A DNA stretch of 64,000 bases from the NCBI GenBank assembly GCA_022072055.1, contig JAJVIK010000008.1, positions 304,912 to 368,911 of the forward strand, written 5' to 3'. Position 1 is the stretch's first letter. Every line of letters begins with the position of its first letter. A program made the position numbers and the translations under genes. Origin of the DNA: a bacterium (lineage in GTDB: Bacteria; Hinthialibacterota; Hinthialibacteria; OLB16). The notes beneath the pieces are model-generated. The model made no database searches and was not told the DNA's origin. It worked only from the letters and a program-made list of their open reading frames with translations. Below are positions 1 through 8,505 of the stretch, piece by piece.

Positions 1-2
1 AC

Positions 3-407
3 TTCCGGAACACCTGTGTCGTGGCGGAGGCCGATTCGGAGATCGTGGGGTTTGTCTCCGCCTATAAACCTCCCAATGAAAGGGGGGTCCTGTTTGTGTG
101 GCAGATTGTGGTGAGGGAAGAATCCAGGGGGCGGGGGCTGGCCAAGCGGATGCTGGCCCAAATCCTCCGCTCATCCTCCTGCGGGAACATCCGCTATCTG
201 AAAACAACGGTTTCGCCTGCCAACCAAGCCTCCAAAGCCCTGTTTCTTTCGATGGCCAGAGAGCTGGGAGCGGCTTGCGCCGAGGAGCCGTTGTTTCCCG
301 CTGACCTTTTCGAAGATCAAGCGCACGAGGAGGAGAACCTGCTGCTCATCGGGCCATTCAACGACCACAAAGCGCGTCGAAAGGAGGGAAAAGATGAGGG
401 TCCATGA
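3..407 (+). CDS. ectA: L-2,4-diaminobutyrate N-gamma-acetyltransferase, 5'-truncated by window edge
   Basis: Acetylates L-2,4-diaminobutyrate, the second step of ectoine synthesis, using acetyl-CoA in the cytoplasm. The frame is open from the first bases, and residues before the first internal GTG (FRNTCVV) fit the family, so the true start lies upstream of the window. The visible part is the GNAT fold: the stretch VGFVSAYKPP, then LFVWQIVV, then the acetyl-CoA-binding loop RGRGLAKRML, and TTVSPANQASKALF near the end. The stop overlaps the start of ectB by 14 bp, which places it as the first visible gene of the ectABCD-ehuBCDA operon. The promoter that would carry osmotic control is not in the window. 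Confidence 0.93.
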   Translation, partial: FRNTCVVAEADSEIVGFVSAYKPPNERGVLFVWQIVVREESRGRGLAKRMLAQILRSSSCGNIRYLKTTVSPANQASKALFLSMARELGAACAEEPLFPADLFEDQAHEEENLLLIGPFNDHKARRKEGKDEGP

Positions 408-1740
408 GAGGCTCGAATCGCAGGTGAGAGGATACTGCCGCTCTTTCCCGACGATCTTCACGACGGCAAAGGGCGCTCAGCTCTTTGACTGGAAAGGCCG
501 TCGCTACATCGACTTCCTCTGCGGGGCGGGTTCTCTGAACTATGGTCACAACAATCCGGAGATTAAAGAGGCTGTCATCGAGTACCTGCTCAGTGATGGA
601 ATCCTCCATGGACTCGATCTCGCCACCGAGGCGAAGGAACGTTTCTTGGATGTCTTCGAGGGGCTGATCCTCAAACCGCGGAACCTCGAATACAAGATTC
701 AGTTTACGGGTCCCACCGGCGCCAACGCGGTGGAAGCCGCTTTCAAATTGGTGAGGAAGGCGACGGGCCGGAGGAACATCATTTCCTTCACGAACGGTTT
801 TCACGGCGTGACCCTGGGGGCTCTTGCCGCGACAGGCAATTCTTACTACCGGCGGGCCGCAGCCACGACCCTTGGCGAAACCACATTCATGCCCTATGAC
901 GGGTACTTCGGTCCGGACTTCAACACACTCGAATACATCCGGAAGGTCCTGACGGACGGCAGCAGCGGGGTCGATCTCCCCGCGGCGTTCATCGTGGAAA
1001 CGGTTCAAGGCGAAGGCGGCCTGAACGCGGCTTCCGCCGGGTGGCTCCGAGGGCTACAAGCCCTGGGAAGGGAATTGGGGATCCTCCTCATCATCGATGA
1101 CATTCAAGCCGGTTGCGGTCGCACGGGAACTTTCTTCAGCTTCGAGGGTTTCGGGATTATTCCGGACATTGTCCTTCTCTCGAAATCGTTAAGCGGGTAC
1201 GGCCTGCCCATGTCGGTGGTTCTGATCAGGCCAGACTTGGACATCTGGGAACCGGGGGAACACAACGGCACATTTCGCGGAAACAACCTCGCCTTTGTTT
1301 CGGCGGCCAAGGCCATCGAAATTTATTGGGGAGACGATTTGTTCTCTCATGAAATCGGGAAGAAGGCGGAAATCCTTTCGGATCGCCTCGCGGAGATCAT
1401 ACCCTTCGACACCGAGGCGGAGTTCGAGCCGAGAGGACGGGGTCTTATCCAAGGGATCGAGTGTGCGCCCGCCTCGATTGCAGACCGGGTGAGCCGAGCG
1501 GCCTTTGAACGAGGGTTGATCATCGAGACATCCGGCGCCGACAGCCAGGTTATCAAGTGCCTCCCGCCGCTGACCATCGAGGTTTCAATCTTGACGAGGG
1601 GGCTGGACATACTTGAGGACAGTCTCCAGGCGGTTCTGACGGATGGAAGCGGGAGGCAATTCCACGCTCCACCTCCGGGGCGTCCTCAGAATTCCCGTTG
1701 GGTCAGCGTTCCGACGGCCACAGAGGTGTACAGCCGATGA
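394..1740 (+). CDS. ectB: Diaminobutyrate--2-oxoglutarate aminotransferase
   Basis: PLP enzyme that converts L-aspartate semialdehyde plus glutamate into L-2,4-diaminobutyrate, the first committed step of ectoine synthesis. The 448-residue protein is a class-III aminotransferase: glycine-rich PLP-phosphate region around GPTGANAVEAA (about residue 110), IIDDIQAGCGRTG (about 232) with the cofactor-contacting Asp, and the Schiff-base Lys in LLSKSLSGYG (about 263). The C-terminus runs slightly past the usual family end with a Pro-rich tail. The ATG at 394 lies inside the end of ectA, behind a GGAGGG ribosome site, and the stop overlaps the ectC start (ATGA), so translation is probably coupled. 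Confidence 0.95.
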   Translation: MRVHERLESQVRGYCRSFPTIFTTAKGAQLFDWKGRRYIDFLCGAGSLNYGHNNPEIKEAVIEYLLSDGILHGLDLATEAKERFLDVFEGLILKPRNLEYKIQFTGPTGANAVEAAFKLVRKATGRRNIISFTNGFHGVTLGALAATGNSYYRRAAATTLGETTFMPYDGYFGPDFNTLEYIRKVLTDGSSGVDLPAAFIVETVQGEGGLNAASAGWLRGLQALGRELGILLIIDDIQAGCGRTGTFFSFEGFGIIPDIVLLSKSLSGYGLPMSVVLIRPDLDIWEPGEHNGTFRGNNLAFVSAAKAIEIYWGDDLFSHEIGKKAEILSDRLAEIIPFDTEAEFEPRGRGLIQGIECAPASIADRVSRAAFERGLIIETSGADSQVIKCLPPLTIEVSILTRGLDILEDSLQAVLTDGSGRQFHAPPPGRPQNSRWVSVPTATEVYSR

Positions 1741-2147
1741 TTGTGCGGACGCTCGAAGAGGTGGCGGGATCGGAGCGGGAGATCAGGACCGAACACTGGA
1801 CGAGCATGCGCCTGCTGCTTGAGGAGGATGGGATGGGATTCTCCCTGCACGAAACCGCCATTATGGCCGGATCGGAGCTCCCCATGACCTATCGGAATCA
1901 TCTCGAGGCGGTTTACTGTGTCGAGGGCCTGGGAGAGGTTGCGGATGTCTCAAGCGGCAAGACCCATCCGATCGGCCCAGGGACCGTCTATGCGCTGAAC
2001 GACCACGACAGCCACATTCTGAAAGCGCTAACGCCCCTTCGACTTGTCTGCGTCTTCAACCCCGCGCTTGTCGGACCTGAGGTTCACGACGAATCCGGAA
2101 GTTACCCTGCTCTCAGCGCCTTTGCGGTCCGGGAGGAGTCCGTATGA
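1737..2147 (+). CDS. ectC: L-ectoine synthase
   Basis: Cyclises N-gamma-acetyl-diaminobutyrate to ectoine; a small cupin of 136 residues, the normal family length. The start was set at 1737 because MIVRTLEEV is the conserved family N-terminus and the ATGA overlap with the ectB stop is typical; a longer upstream in-frame start would add 13 residues unlike the family. The motifs NHLEAVYCVEGLGEV and PGTVYALNDHDSHIL carry the cupin metal/substrate residues. The stop overlaps the ectD start by 4 bp. Confidence 0.95.
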   Translation: MIVRTLEEVAGSEREIRTEHWTSMRLLLEEDGMGFSLHETAIMAGSELPMTYRNHLEAVYCVEGLGEVADVSSGKTHPIGPGTVYALNDHDSHILKALTPLRLVCVFNPALVGPEVHDESGSYPALSAFAVREESV

Positions 2148-3061
2148 TTGGGTCGGCAAGAACCACGCCGGACGTCTATCCGTCGCGGAATGGTACCACA
2201 ACAAGCTGGATTCCACGACGCGAGCCGGTGGTATACGGTCCGACCGGTGACATCATCGGACCTCCTCTCGACAGGCAGTCGGTTAGAAGCTACGAAGAGA
2301 GCGGATACGTTGTCCTTGACGGGCTCATCTCGGAGCAAGAAACCACCGCCTTGCGGCGGGAGGTCGAAAGCCTGGCTTCATCGGACTGGGTTCGAGGTCA
2401 GCCATCCTCGGTCACCGAGCCAGGGAGCAATGAGCTGCGCTCTCTCTTCTCGATACACACCCTGTATGCCCCTTTCCGCGAACTCGCCGAGGACCCGCGC
2501 ATCTTGGACATCGTCCGGCTTCTCCTGAACGATGAAGTCTATATTCACCAATCCCGAATCAACATCAAGCCCGCGTTCTTCGGGAAGGAGTTCTTCTGGC
2601 ACTCGGACTTTGAGACCTGGCATGTCGAGGATGGAATGCCCGGCATGCGGGCGATCAGCTGTTGCATCAACCTAACCGACAACACCCGCTTTAACGGCCC
2701 GCTGATGCTGATTCCAGGCTCTCACAAGCATTTTGTTCCATGTGTGGGGGAAACGCCGCGAGATCATTACAGAGCCTCCCTCAAGAGACAGCAATATGGG
2801 ACGCCCGATCCGGGCAGCCTTTCCCGGCTGATTGGAATGGGCGGTATTGTCTCCGTGGAATCGGGGTGCGGATCCGCGCTCTTGTTTGACTGTAACCTAA
2901 TGCATGCGTCCTCGGGTAACCTCTCACCATGGCCGCGCACAAACCTCTTCTTCGTCTATAACGCGGTCTCGAATCAACTAGTGGACCCCTTCTCCGGGCT
3001 ACCTCCCCGCCCGGACTTTATCGCAACTCGAGGTGAACCGGCCTCTCTCGGGCGGAGGTGA
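2144..3061 (+). CDS. ectD: Ectoine 5-hydroxylase (Fe(II)/2-oxoglutarate dioxygenase)
   Basis: Converts ectoine to 5-hydroxyectoine using O2 and 2-oxoglutarate. The 305-residue PhyH-family protein shows the iron-binding His and Asp in FFWHSDFETWH (about residues 150-160), the substrate-binding stretch after it, and the second iron His in CNLMHASSGN (about 250). The family N-terminal signature is visible as well (YPSRNGTTTSWIPRREPVVY). The ATGA overlap with ectC fixes the start. Its presence means the host makes hydroxyectoine, a protectant often tied to heat or desiccation stress. Three bases separate its stop from ehuB, the only non-overlapping junction in the operon. Confidence 0.95.
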   Translation: MIGSARTTPDVYPSRNGTTTSWIPRREPVVYGPTGDIIGPPLDRQSVRSYEESGYVVLDGLISEQETTALRREVESLASSDWVRGQPSSVTEPGSNELRSLFSIHTLYAPFRELAEDPRILDIVRLLLNDEVYIHQSRINIKPAFFGKEFFWHSDFETWHVEDGMPGMRAISCCINLTDNTRFNGPLMLIPGSHKHFVPCVGETPRDHYRASLKRQQYGTPDPGSLSRLIGMGGIVSVESGCGSALLFDCNLMHASSGNLSPWPRTNLFFVYNAVSNQLVDPFSGLPPRPDFIATRGEPASLGRR

Positions 3062-3064
3062 GGA

Positions 3065-3985
3065 ATGCGGCTCCGGGGTCTGCTGTTCACGGTTGTCGCG
3101 GCCGTTCTCCACTGTTCCTGTAGCTCCAATCAGGACCCCGAGGGCGCGGTGGAGGGACGCAAGCAGACCCTTGATCGGATTCGCCGGGAAGGGGTTGTGC
3201 GGATCGGATACGCCAACGAGGCTCCTTACGCATACCTTGATCAATTGTCGGGGCGTGTGACCGGGGAGGCGCCCGAGATTGCCCGCGTGGTCTTGAAGAG
3301 GATGGGGGTGGAGAAGGTCGAAGGGGTCCTTACCGAATTCGGCTCGTTGATCCCGGGATTGAAGGCGAGGAGGTTCGACATCATCGCGGCCGGTATGTAC
3401 ATCACGCCGGCGCGGTGCGCGCAAATCCTTTTCTCCAACCCCACTTACAGTGTCGGGGAAGCCTTCATGGTGCTTGCGGGGAATCCGCTTTCCCTCCACG
3501 GCTACGAGGATGTCGCCGGCAATCCGGAAGCGCGCTTGGGAGTTGTGGCCGGAACGGTCGAGAGAGAGTACGCCAAAAAGTGCGGCATCCCGGATGACAG
3601 AATCCTGATCTTCCCTGATCCCATGAGCGCATTGGCCGGACTGCGCGCGGGAAGGATCGAAGCGTATGGTGGGACAAGCCTTACCATCAACGATCTGATG
3701 AGCAAGACCACATCAAGCGATATTGAAAGAGCGAATCCTTTCTCGGATCCGATCATCGATGCGAACGCGATCCGCGGGTATGGCGCATTCGGCTTTCGAC
3801 TGGGGGATGAGCCCCTGGTCGAGGCCTTCAACAGGGAATTGGCGGCGTTTATTGGGACTCCTGAACACCTGGATCTCGTCACTCCGTTTGGGTTCGGCAA
3901 GGAAGAGCTTCCGGGGCCGGTCACCGCGGGAGACCTTTGCGGCCGGTCCGCGCGCGCAAAGAGCGGAGACGCCGCGCGGGGGTGA
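3065..3985 (+). CDS. ehuB: Ectoine/hydroxyectoine ABC transporter, substrate-binding protein
   Basis: Periplasmic type 3 solute-binding protein (306 residues). An N-terminal hydrophobic signal precedes a Cys-rich HCSCSS segment, so it may be a lipoprotein, though the lipobox is poor. The mature part begins with LDRIRREGVVRIGYANEAPYAY, which is characteristic of EhuB, followed by a ligand-binding lobe pattern (GEAPEIARVVLKRMG, LIPGLKARRFDIIAAGMYI). It sits directly behind ectABCD, as in other bacteria that pair synthesis and recapture. The stop overlaps the GTG of ehuC. Ectoine specificity is inferred from the neighbours and the EhuB-like N-terminus. Confidence 0.9.
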   Translation: MRLRGLLFTVVAAVLHCSCSSNQDPEGAVEGRKQTLDRIRREGVVRIGYANEAPYAYLDQLSGRVTGEAPEIARVVLKRMGVEKVEGVLTEFGSLIPGLKARRFDIIAAGMYITPARCAQILFSNPTYSVGEAFMVLAGNPLSLHGYEDVAGNPEARLGVVAGTVEREYAKKCGIPDDRILIFPDPMSALAGLRAGRIEAYGGTSLTINDLMSKTTSSDIERANPFSDPIIDANAIRGYGAFGFRLGDEPLVEAFNRELAAFIGTPEHLDLVTPFGFGKEELPGPVTAGDLCGRSARAKSGDAARG

Positions 3986-4656
3986 GTGGAGTGACCATCG
4001 ACCTCGAACTCCTGCCGCCGCTCTTCAAGGGTTTGACTGTCACCATTCAGATCTTTTCGGGCGCGGCGGGGGTTGCCGTTGTGGCGGCTTTGGGCGGTGG
4101 GCTGGGGCGACTCTCGGGCAGGTGTTGGATCAGGGCTCCCGCAACATGCTATATCGAAGTGTTTCGCGGGACCTCGGCCTTGGTGCAGCTCTATTGGGTT
4201 TTCTATGTGTTACCTTTCTTCGGAATCGAGATCGGCGCGATGGCCGCCGGGATCCTGGTTCTGGGATTGAACGCGGGCTCGTACGGCGCGGAGATCGTCC
4301 GAGGCTCCATCCTGGCGGTTCCTCGGGGCCAGATCGAAGCCGCCATCGCCCTGAATCTGACCCCCTTTCAGCGGATGTGGAGAATCGTTCTCCCACAGGC
4401 AGCCGCCGCGATGATCCCTCCCGCGACCAACACCCTGATTGAGTTGCTGAAGAACACCTCGCTGGTTTCGCTCATCACCATCGCGGATCTGACATTCCAA
4501 GGGCAGATCATCCGCGCCTCCACCCTGAAGAGCGCTGAAGTGTTCCTCCTGCTGCTCGCCCTCTATCTCGCGCTTTCAATGGTGATTCGAACCTTCATGC
4601 GCCGGATCGAGAAGAGATACTCCTTGAGTTGGAGACCCGTCGGAGGCCTGACGTGA
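3982..4656 (+). CDS. ehuC: Ectoine/hydroxyectoine ABC transporter, permease subunit 1
   Basis: Inner-membrane permease of the HisM/GlnP type (about 224 residues). It has several hydrophobic segments starting at LLPPLFKGLTVTIQIFSGAAG, and the EAA loop that docks the ATPase (GQIEAAIALNLTPFQRMWRIVLPQA, about residues 113-137). The GTG at 3982 overlaps the ehuB stop (GTGA) and matches the family N-terminus; a start at 3937 would add a very basic 15-residue leader and is less likely, and a GTG at 3991 is also possible. The stop overlaps the next GTG. Confidence 0.9.
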   Translation: MSGVTIDLELLPPLFKGLTVTIQIFSGAAGVAVVAALGGGLGRLSGRCWIRAPATCYIEVFRGTSALVQLYWVFYVLPFFGIEIGAMAAGILVLGLNAGSYGAEIVRGSILAVPRGQIEAAIALNLTPFQRMWRIVLPQAAAAMIPPATNTLIELLKNTSLVSLITIADLTFQGQIIRASTLKSAEVFLLLLALYLALSMVIRTFMRRIEKRYSLSWRPVGGLT

Positions 4657-5318
4657 GAATCGACTGGGGGGCGGCGTGGAGCGCGCTGCCGGTCTTGCTT
4701 CAGGGACTCCTCGTCACTCTTCAGGTGACTCTTCTCGGGATGTCGCTGGCGCTTCTTCTCGGTCTCGTCTGGACACTGTCCCGGCGATCCCCCCGCCGAT
4801 GGATATCCTATCCGGCGGCTGGGTTCGTTGAGGCGATCCGGAGCACGCCCCTCTTGGTTCAAGTGTACTTCCTGTTCTATGTGCTTCCCAGTTACGGGAT
4901 CAGACTCAGTCCCCTCGCGACTGGGGTGGTCGCCGTGGGGCTGCACTACAGCGCCTATACCTCGGAAGTTTACCGCGCCGGCATCGAGGGGGTCCCGCGA
5001 GGACAGTGGGAAGCCGCGATAGCCCTCAATCTGAGGCCGCTCCAGACCTGGATGTCCATCATCCTTCCCCAAGCCATCCCGCCCGTCATCCCGGCCCTTG
5101 GGAACTATTTCATCGCGATGTTCAAGGACACCCCGATCCTATCGGCGATTGCGGTCCTTGAGGTGATGCAAACCGCCAAAATATTGGGGTCGGAGACGTT
5201 CCGATACCTCGAACCTTTCACTCTTGTCGGACTGCTTTTCCTGGGGTTGAGCCTGGTCGCCGCGGCGTTGGTTCGGTGGGCGGAAAGGAAACTTGGAGTC
5301 CGGAGCGCTTCGCCATGA
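4653..5318 (+). CDS. ehuD: Ectoine/hydroxyectoine ABC transporter, permease subunit 2
   Basis: Second polar-amino-acid-type permease (221 residues), partner of the preceding subunit. The pattern WSALPVLLQGLLVTLQVTLLG opens the transmembrane domain, and the EAA loop reads GQWEAAIALNLRPLQTWMSIILPQA. The downstream FKDTPILSAIAVLEVMQ stretch is typical of EhuD. The GTG start is chosen from the GTGA overlap with ehuC; the stop overlaps the ehuA ATG by 4 bp. Confidence 0.9.
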   Translation: MRIDWGAAWSALPVLLQGLLVTLQVTLLGMSLALLLGLVWTLSRRSPRRWISYPAAGFVEAIRSTPLLVQVYFLFYVLPSYGIRLSPLATGVVAVGLHYSAYTSEVYRAGIEGVPRGQWEAAIALNLRPLQTWMSIILPQAIPPVIPALGNYFIAMFKDTPILSAIAVLEVMQTAKILGSETFRYLEPFTLVGLLFLGLSLVAAALVRWAERKLGVRSASP

Positions 5319-6094
5319 ACCCTCCGCCCATTGTGCGCATCCGTGGTCTGAGCAAGCGCTACGGGGATGTTTCCGTGATCGAGGATTTGGACCTCGACAT
5401 CGCCGCCGGCGAACACCTGGCGGTCATCGGTCCAAGCGGGTCGGGAAAGACCACCTTCTTGCGCGTGCTGATGACACTCGAGCGGCCGGATTCGGGGACA
5501 ATTGAAATCGAAGGGGAAGACCTTTGGCTGATGAAGCGCAACGGGGCCTTGATTCCCGCAAATCCGGCCCACCTGCGTAGGGTCCGGGCAAAAGTCGGAA
5601 TGGTGTTTCAACACTTCAACCTCTTCCCGCACATGACCGCTCTCCGCAATGTAACGGAAGCCCCGATTCATGTGTTGGGGTTATCGCGAGCGCAGGCCGC
5701 CCAACGCGGCGTCGAGCTCCTGGCCAAGGTCGGCCTGGAGGACAAGCTTGACTCCTATCCGCACCAACTGTCCGGCGGACAAAAGCAACGCGTGGCGATC
5801 GCGAGAGCGTTGGCCATGCAGCCAAAGGTCATGCTCTTCGACGAAGTGACCTCGGCGTTGGACCCCGAACTGGTTGGAGAGGTCTTGGGCGTCCTGCGCC
5901 AAATCGCGCGGGAAACCGAGATGACCATGATCGTGGTGACCCATTTGATGGAGTTTGCGCGAGAGATCGCCAACAGGGTCATCTTTTTCGACAGAGGCAG
6001 GGTCCGCGAGGATGCCCCCCCGGATGAAATCTTCACAAACCCCTCGCATCCAAGAACAAGGGAGTTTCTCAGAGCCGTCCAGCTGACCGCTTGA
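5315..6094 (+). CDS. ehuA: Ectoine/hydroxyectoine ABC transporter, ATP-binding protein
   Basis: Cytoplasmic ATPase that drives the EhuBCD importer (259 residues). Walker A GPSGSGKTT is near residue 40, the Q-loop is in GMVFQHFNLFPHMTAL, the ABC signature is LSGGQKQRVAIARAL, Walker B is VMLFDEVTSALDPEL, and the H-loop is VVTHLMEFA. The ATG at 5315 overlaps the ehuD stop (ATGA). It is the last gene of the operon; the next gene is convergent and ends at 6185, leaving about 90 bp in which I see no clear terminator. Confidence 0.93.
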   Translation: MNPPPIVRIRGLSKRYGDVSVIEDLDLDIAAGEHLAVIGPSGSGKTTFLRVLMTLERPDSGTIEIEGEDLWLMKRNGALIPANPAHLRRVRAKVGMVFQHFNLFPHMTALRNVTEAPIHVLGLSRAQAAQRGVELLAKVGLEDKLDSYPHQLSGGQKQRVAIARALAMQPKVMLFDEVTSALDPELVGEVLGVLRQIARETEMTMIVVTHLMEFAREIANRVIFFDRGRVREDAPPDEIFTNPSHPRTREFLRAVQLTA

Positions 6095-6184
6095 ACGACA
6101 GCTCTCTTTGGTGGAACGTCATACGGAGAAGCTTCCAGGCCGCCGAGCCGCTTGACCACGGTCCGGCGCGTCCGAGTCCGCTTC

Positions 6185-7156
6185 TCAGCGCCGCCGGTCC
6201 TGGTCGTACAGGAAGAAGTTCTCGACCGTGGAAGGGGGATGTCCGATCAGGACTTGACCTCCTTCGGCGCTTACCAGGAAGGGACACCCTCCGGAGCTGC
6301 GAACCTCCGCGTCTTGGAGATTCAGGACCAGGCGCGACCCAATCCCACAAGAAGGGGGAATTGTAAAGTTCAGCCACCCCAATTGAGCGGCCTCAATTCC
6401 CCGAATTTCCTCATCGCCACAAAGGACAAACGAAACAGTCCCGGATGCTTGGCCAAGCGCAACGCTCCACCCTGAGATTCGCGGTGTCGGAAGGAACGAC
6501 TCGAAGAACAGACCGGCGGGGTTGAAGTGGACCTCGCCGGACACCTCGCCAATCCCCGCCCCCATCGAAACCGAAAGAGGAATCCGGACAGTTCCATTGG
6601 GAAAACCGGAGTCCGAGCCGAGTCCGAGCACCAGCGGCGCCTGCGAGGGGAGTTCAGACCCGACACGGAAAAGCGCGTTGTCCGCGAGCAGCCGGTAACG
6701 AACGCTATTCTCGTCATACCATCGGGCGAGGTGAAAGCAGATCGGCGTGACCGTCCCCACTCCAGCCTCCAGCTTGGGGCTGAGAGTAACCAGAAGAATG
6801 ACCGCCTCGCCGGGAGCGATCAGACCCTCAACATGGGCCAGAGACGCCGCCAGCGTCCCAACCTCCGGGAAGTCATACGCCAAGAGAAAGGACCCAGTCA
6901 TCGTGGCGGTGCGAACCTCATCCATGGAGAGAATGGTGGGATCGTACTCCAATCTGAAATCCCCCCCGGCGAAACCGTCGCCGTCCGATAACCGGATTTC
7001 GATCACCGTCTGTCCGGGATAGACCGCGGCGCCGTTCGTGGCCTCGACAACCCGGTCCAGGGCGCAAGCCGCGGGTGGGCTTACGGGAACTCCCAAGGGG
7101 GAGAACACGGATTGGAGGACTTGCATGCAGACAGAAAGAGTTATCGGATGTTTCAT
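6185..7156 (-). CDS. Secreted protein with two cohesin-like domains, no dockerin
   Basis: A 323-residue protein with a weak N-terminal hydrophobic export segment and two cohesin-like beta-sandwich modules. The first (about residues 38-165) has the family opening VEATNGAAVYPGQTVIEIRL, then GFAGGDFRLEYDP and a later RWYDENSVRYRLLADNALFRV that is nearly identical to the neighbouring gene. The second (about 170-305) opens LVLGLGSDSGFPNGTVRIPL. It ends at LYDQDRRR without the TP-rich linker and dockerin-like tag seen in its two upstream neighbours. The ATG at 7156 was preferred to a TTG 18 bases upstream. It is the last gene of the sigma/anti-sigma cluster. Cohesin assignment is by fold-pattern reading, not by a database search. 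Confidence 0.72.
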   Translation of the reverse strand: MKHPITLSVCMQVLQSVFSPLGVPVSPPAACALDRVVEATNGAAVYPGQTVIEIRLSDGDGFAGGDFRLEYDPTILSMDEVRTATMTGSFLLAYDFPEVGTLAASLAHVEGLIAPGEAVILLVTLSPKLEAGVGTVTPICFHLARWYDENSVRYRLLADNALFRVGSELPSQAPLVLGLGSDSGFPNGTVRIPLSVSMGAGIGEVSGEVHFNPAGLFFESFLPTPRISGWSVALGQASGTVSFVLCGDEEIRGIEAAQLGWLNFTIPPSCGIGSRLVLNLQDAEVRSSGGCPFLVSAEGGQVLIGHPPSTVENFFLYDQDRRR

Positions 7157-7221
7157 GGCTCCAGTCGGCTCCAAACGATGAGCGAATCAGTCCGGTTGCG
7201 GCGGGCTTTGAGTTGTCGTGA

Positions 7222-8505
7222 TCACTCCTCTCCCACGCTCTGCCTCCAATACCTGAGAAACTCAAACAGGTCCCGGCTGTCCACCACGCCATCTTTGGTC
7301 AAGTCGGTTTGGAGGAGCGCTCCAATCACTTGGTCGGCGGGGGATTGGCTGGTGGGGGTCACAGTGGGTGAGGGCGTTGGGCTGTCGCTTGGTGAAACTC
7401 CGATGACCACGGGCCAGATGGGAAGCGGGACGAGCGTGGGTTCTCCAATGATCAAGTCTCCCCCGATTTGCGTGGGGTTCGCCTCCACGCTCACCCGTGT
7501 CGGATCCGTGGCGGCGGTGGCTTGAGACAGGTCGGTTGCATCCGGATTCTCCTCGGCGGGATCCTCGGAGGCCGCCTCTCCATCCCCGAGGATCGTCACC
7601 ATTCCATCCTGAGTGACCACCGGGATCGCGCGGCTCATTTCGTCATACATCTTGGCCTCCAAAAATCGAAGGGGCGCAGCGGTCCCTTCGGTCTGAGTGG
7701 AGGAAGCACTCCCCTCGAGGATGAGCAGCGCATCCGGGCCGGGAGGCAGTCCCTCCACGGCGGCCATCGAGATCGAATAGCGGCCCTCTCGCTTCTTCGA
7801 GATCAGAAGAAAGGAGTCCGAGGGGCCAGTCCGTTGCACACTCCTCAAGTCGACCCATGCGGGATCAAAGCCAATTTCAAAGTCGCATCCCGCCACGTTC
7901 ACCAGGTCGCTGCACGAAAGCGCGACCTGGAAGCCTTCACCGGGATGAACCTCAGCGGACCCCAGCGCCAAGCGTCGTCCGACCGCGGTCGGAGTGGGGG
8001 TCTGGGTCGTTCGAGCGGTGGGGGTGAGGGTCGCCGGATGTGTCGGGGTCGGGGTTACCGCCGCCTCAGTCGCGGTGGCATCCTCGCGCCAGGTCGGAGT
8101 GGGGGACTCGATGCGGGAAGGCGTTGGGGTCAGGCTCGGCTCGGTCTGTCCCCCTTGGCGATTGGGTTTATCGGCGCCGAGGGACCCGGGATTCCCCGAT
8201 CCCTGGAGGGTGTCCAGGTTCGACCCACGCTTCGGGTCCGCCCGTTCTCCTTCGATCTCCCTGCTTCCTTGGGGAAGCATCCCCTGGCGCGGCGCTTCAT
8301 CCGCGGGGCGTGGATTCAACCATCCGGGAGCCACTCCCACCAGGACCTTTCCGATTGCTCCGATTGCTCCAAGCGCCCTGTCCCATAGAGTCTGAACCCC
8401 CACGGTTGGACCGGCGGCGATCAAGGCGGAGGCCAGGCAAACCCCGAGGGTGATGGCCACCAGCCTAAGGGTCTGTTTGTGAGGCGAAGGGGATTTGGGT
8501 TTCAT
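7222..8505 (-). CDS. Exported or anchored protein: TP-rich linker, cohesin-like domain, C-terminal dockerin-like tag
   Basis: A 427-residue protein. Residues 10-35 form a hydrophobic signal or anchor (LRLVAITLGVCLASALIAAG). A long low-complexity part rich in Thr-Pro follows to about residue 175. The cohesin-like domain (about 176-306) contains HPGEGFQVALSCSDL, GCDFEIGFDPAWV, and YSISMAAVEGLPPGPDALL. An acidic linker then leads to the tag DLTKDGVVDSRDLFEFLRYW at the C-terminus, a single EF-hand-like dockerin repeat. Having both partners in one chain would allow head-to-tail assembly. The ATG at 8505 overlaps the upstream stop (ATGA); an upstream start would add 23 residues inside the previous gene. 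Confidence 0.75.
   Translation of the reverse strand: MKPKSPSPHKQTLRLVAITLGVCLASALIAAGPTVGVQTLWDRALGAIGAIGKVLVGVAPGWLNPRPADEAPRQGMLPQGSREIEGERADPKRGSNLDTLQGSGNPGSLGADKPNRQGGQTEPSLTPTPSRIESPTPTWREDATATEAAVTPTPTHPATLTPTARTTQTPTPTAVGRRLALGSAEVHPGEGFQVALSCSDLVNVAGCDFEIGFDPAWVDLRSVQRTGPSDSFLLISKKREGRYSISMAAVEGLPPGPDALLILEGSASSTQTEGTAAPLRFLEAKMYDEMSRAIPVVTQDGMVTILGDGEAASEDPAEENPDATDLSQATAATDPTRVSVEANPTQIGGDLIIGEPTLVPLPIWPVVIGVSPSDSPTPSPTVTPTSQSPADQVIGALLQTDLTKDGVVDSRDLFEFLRYWRQSVGEE

Noticed and set aside
3502-3924. Minus-strand frame within ehuB
   Set aside because: It is antisense to a conserved binding-protein gene within a tightly packed operon.
7940-8150. Thr/Pro codon tandem pattern taken as a DNA repeat or CRISPR-like array
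   Set aside because: It encodes a Thr/Pro linker in frame; spacing is irregular and there are no spacers. The same holds for 8590-8720 and 47110-47450.
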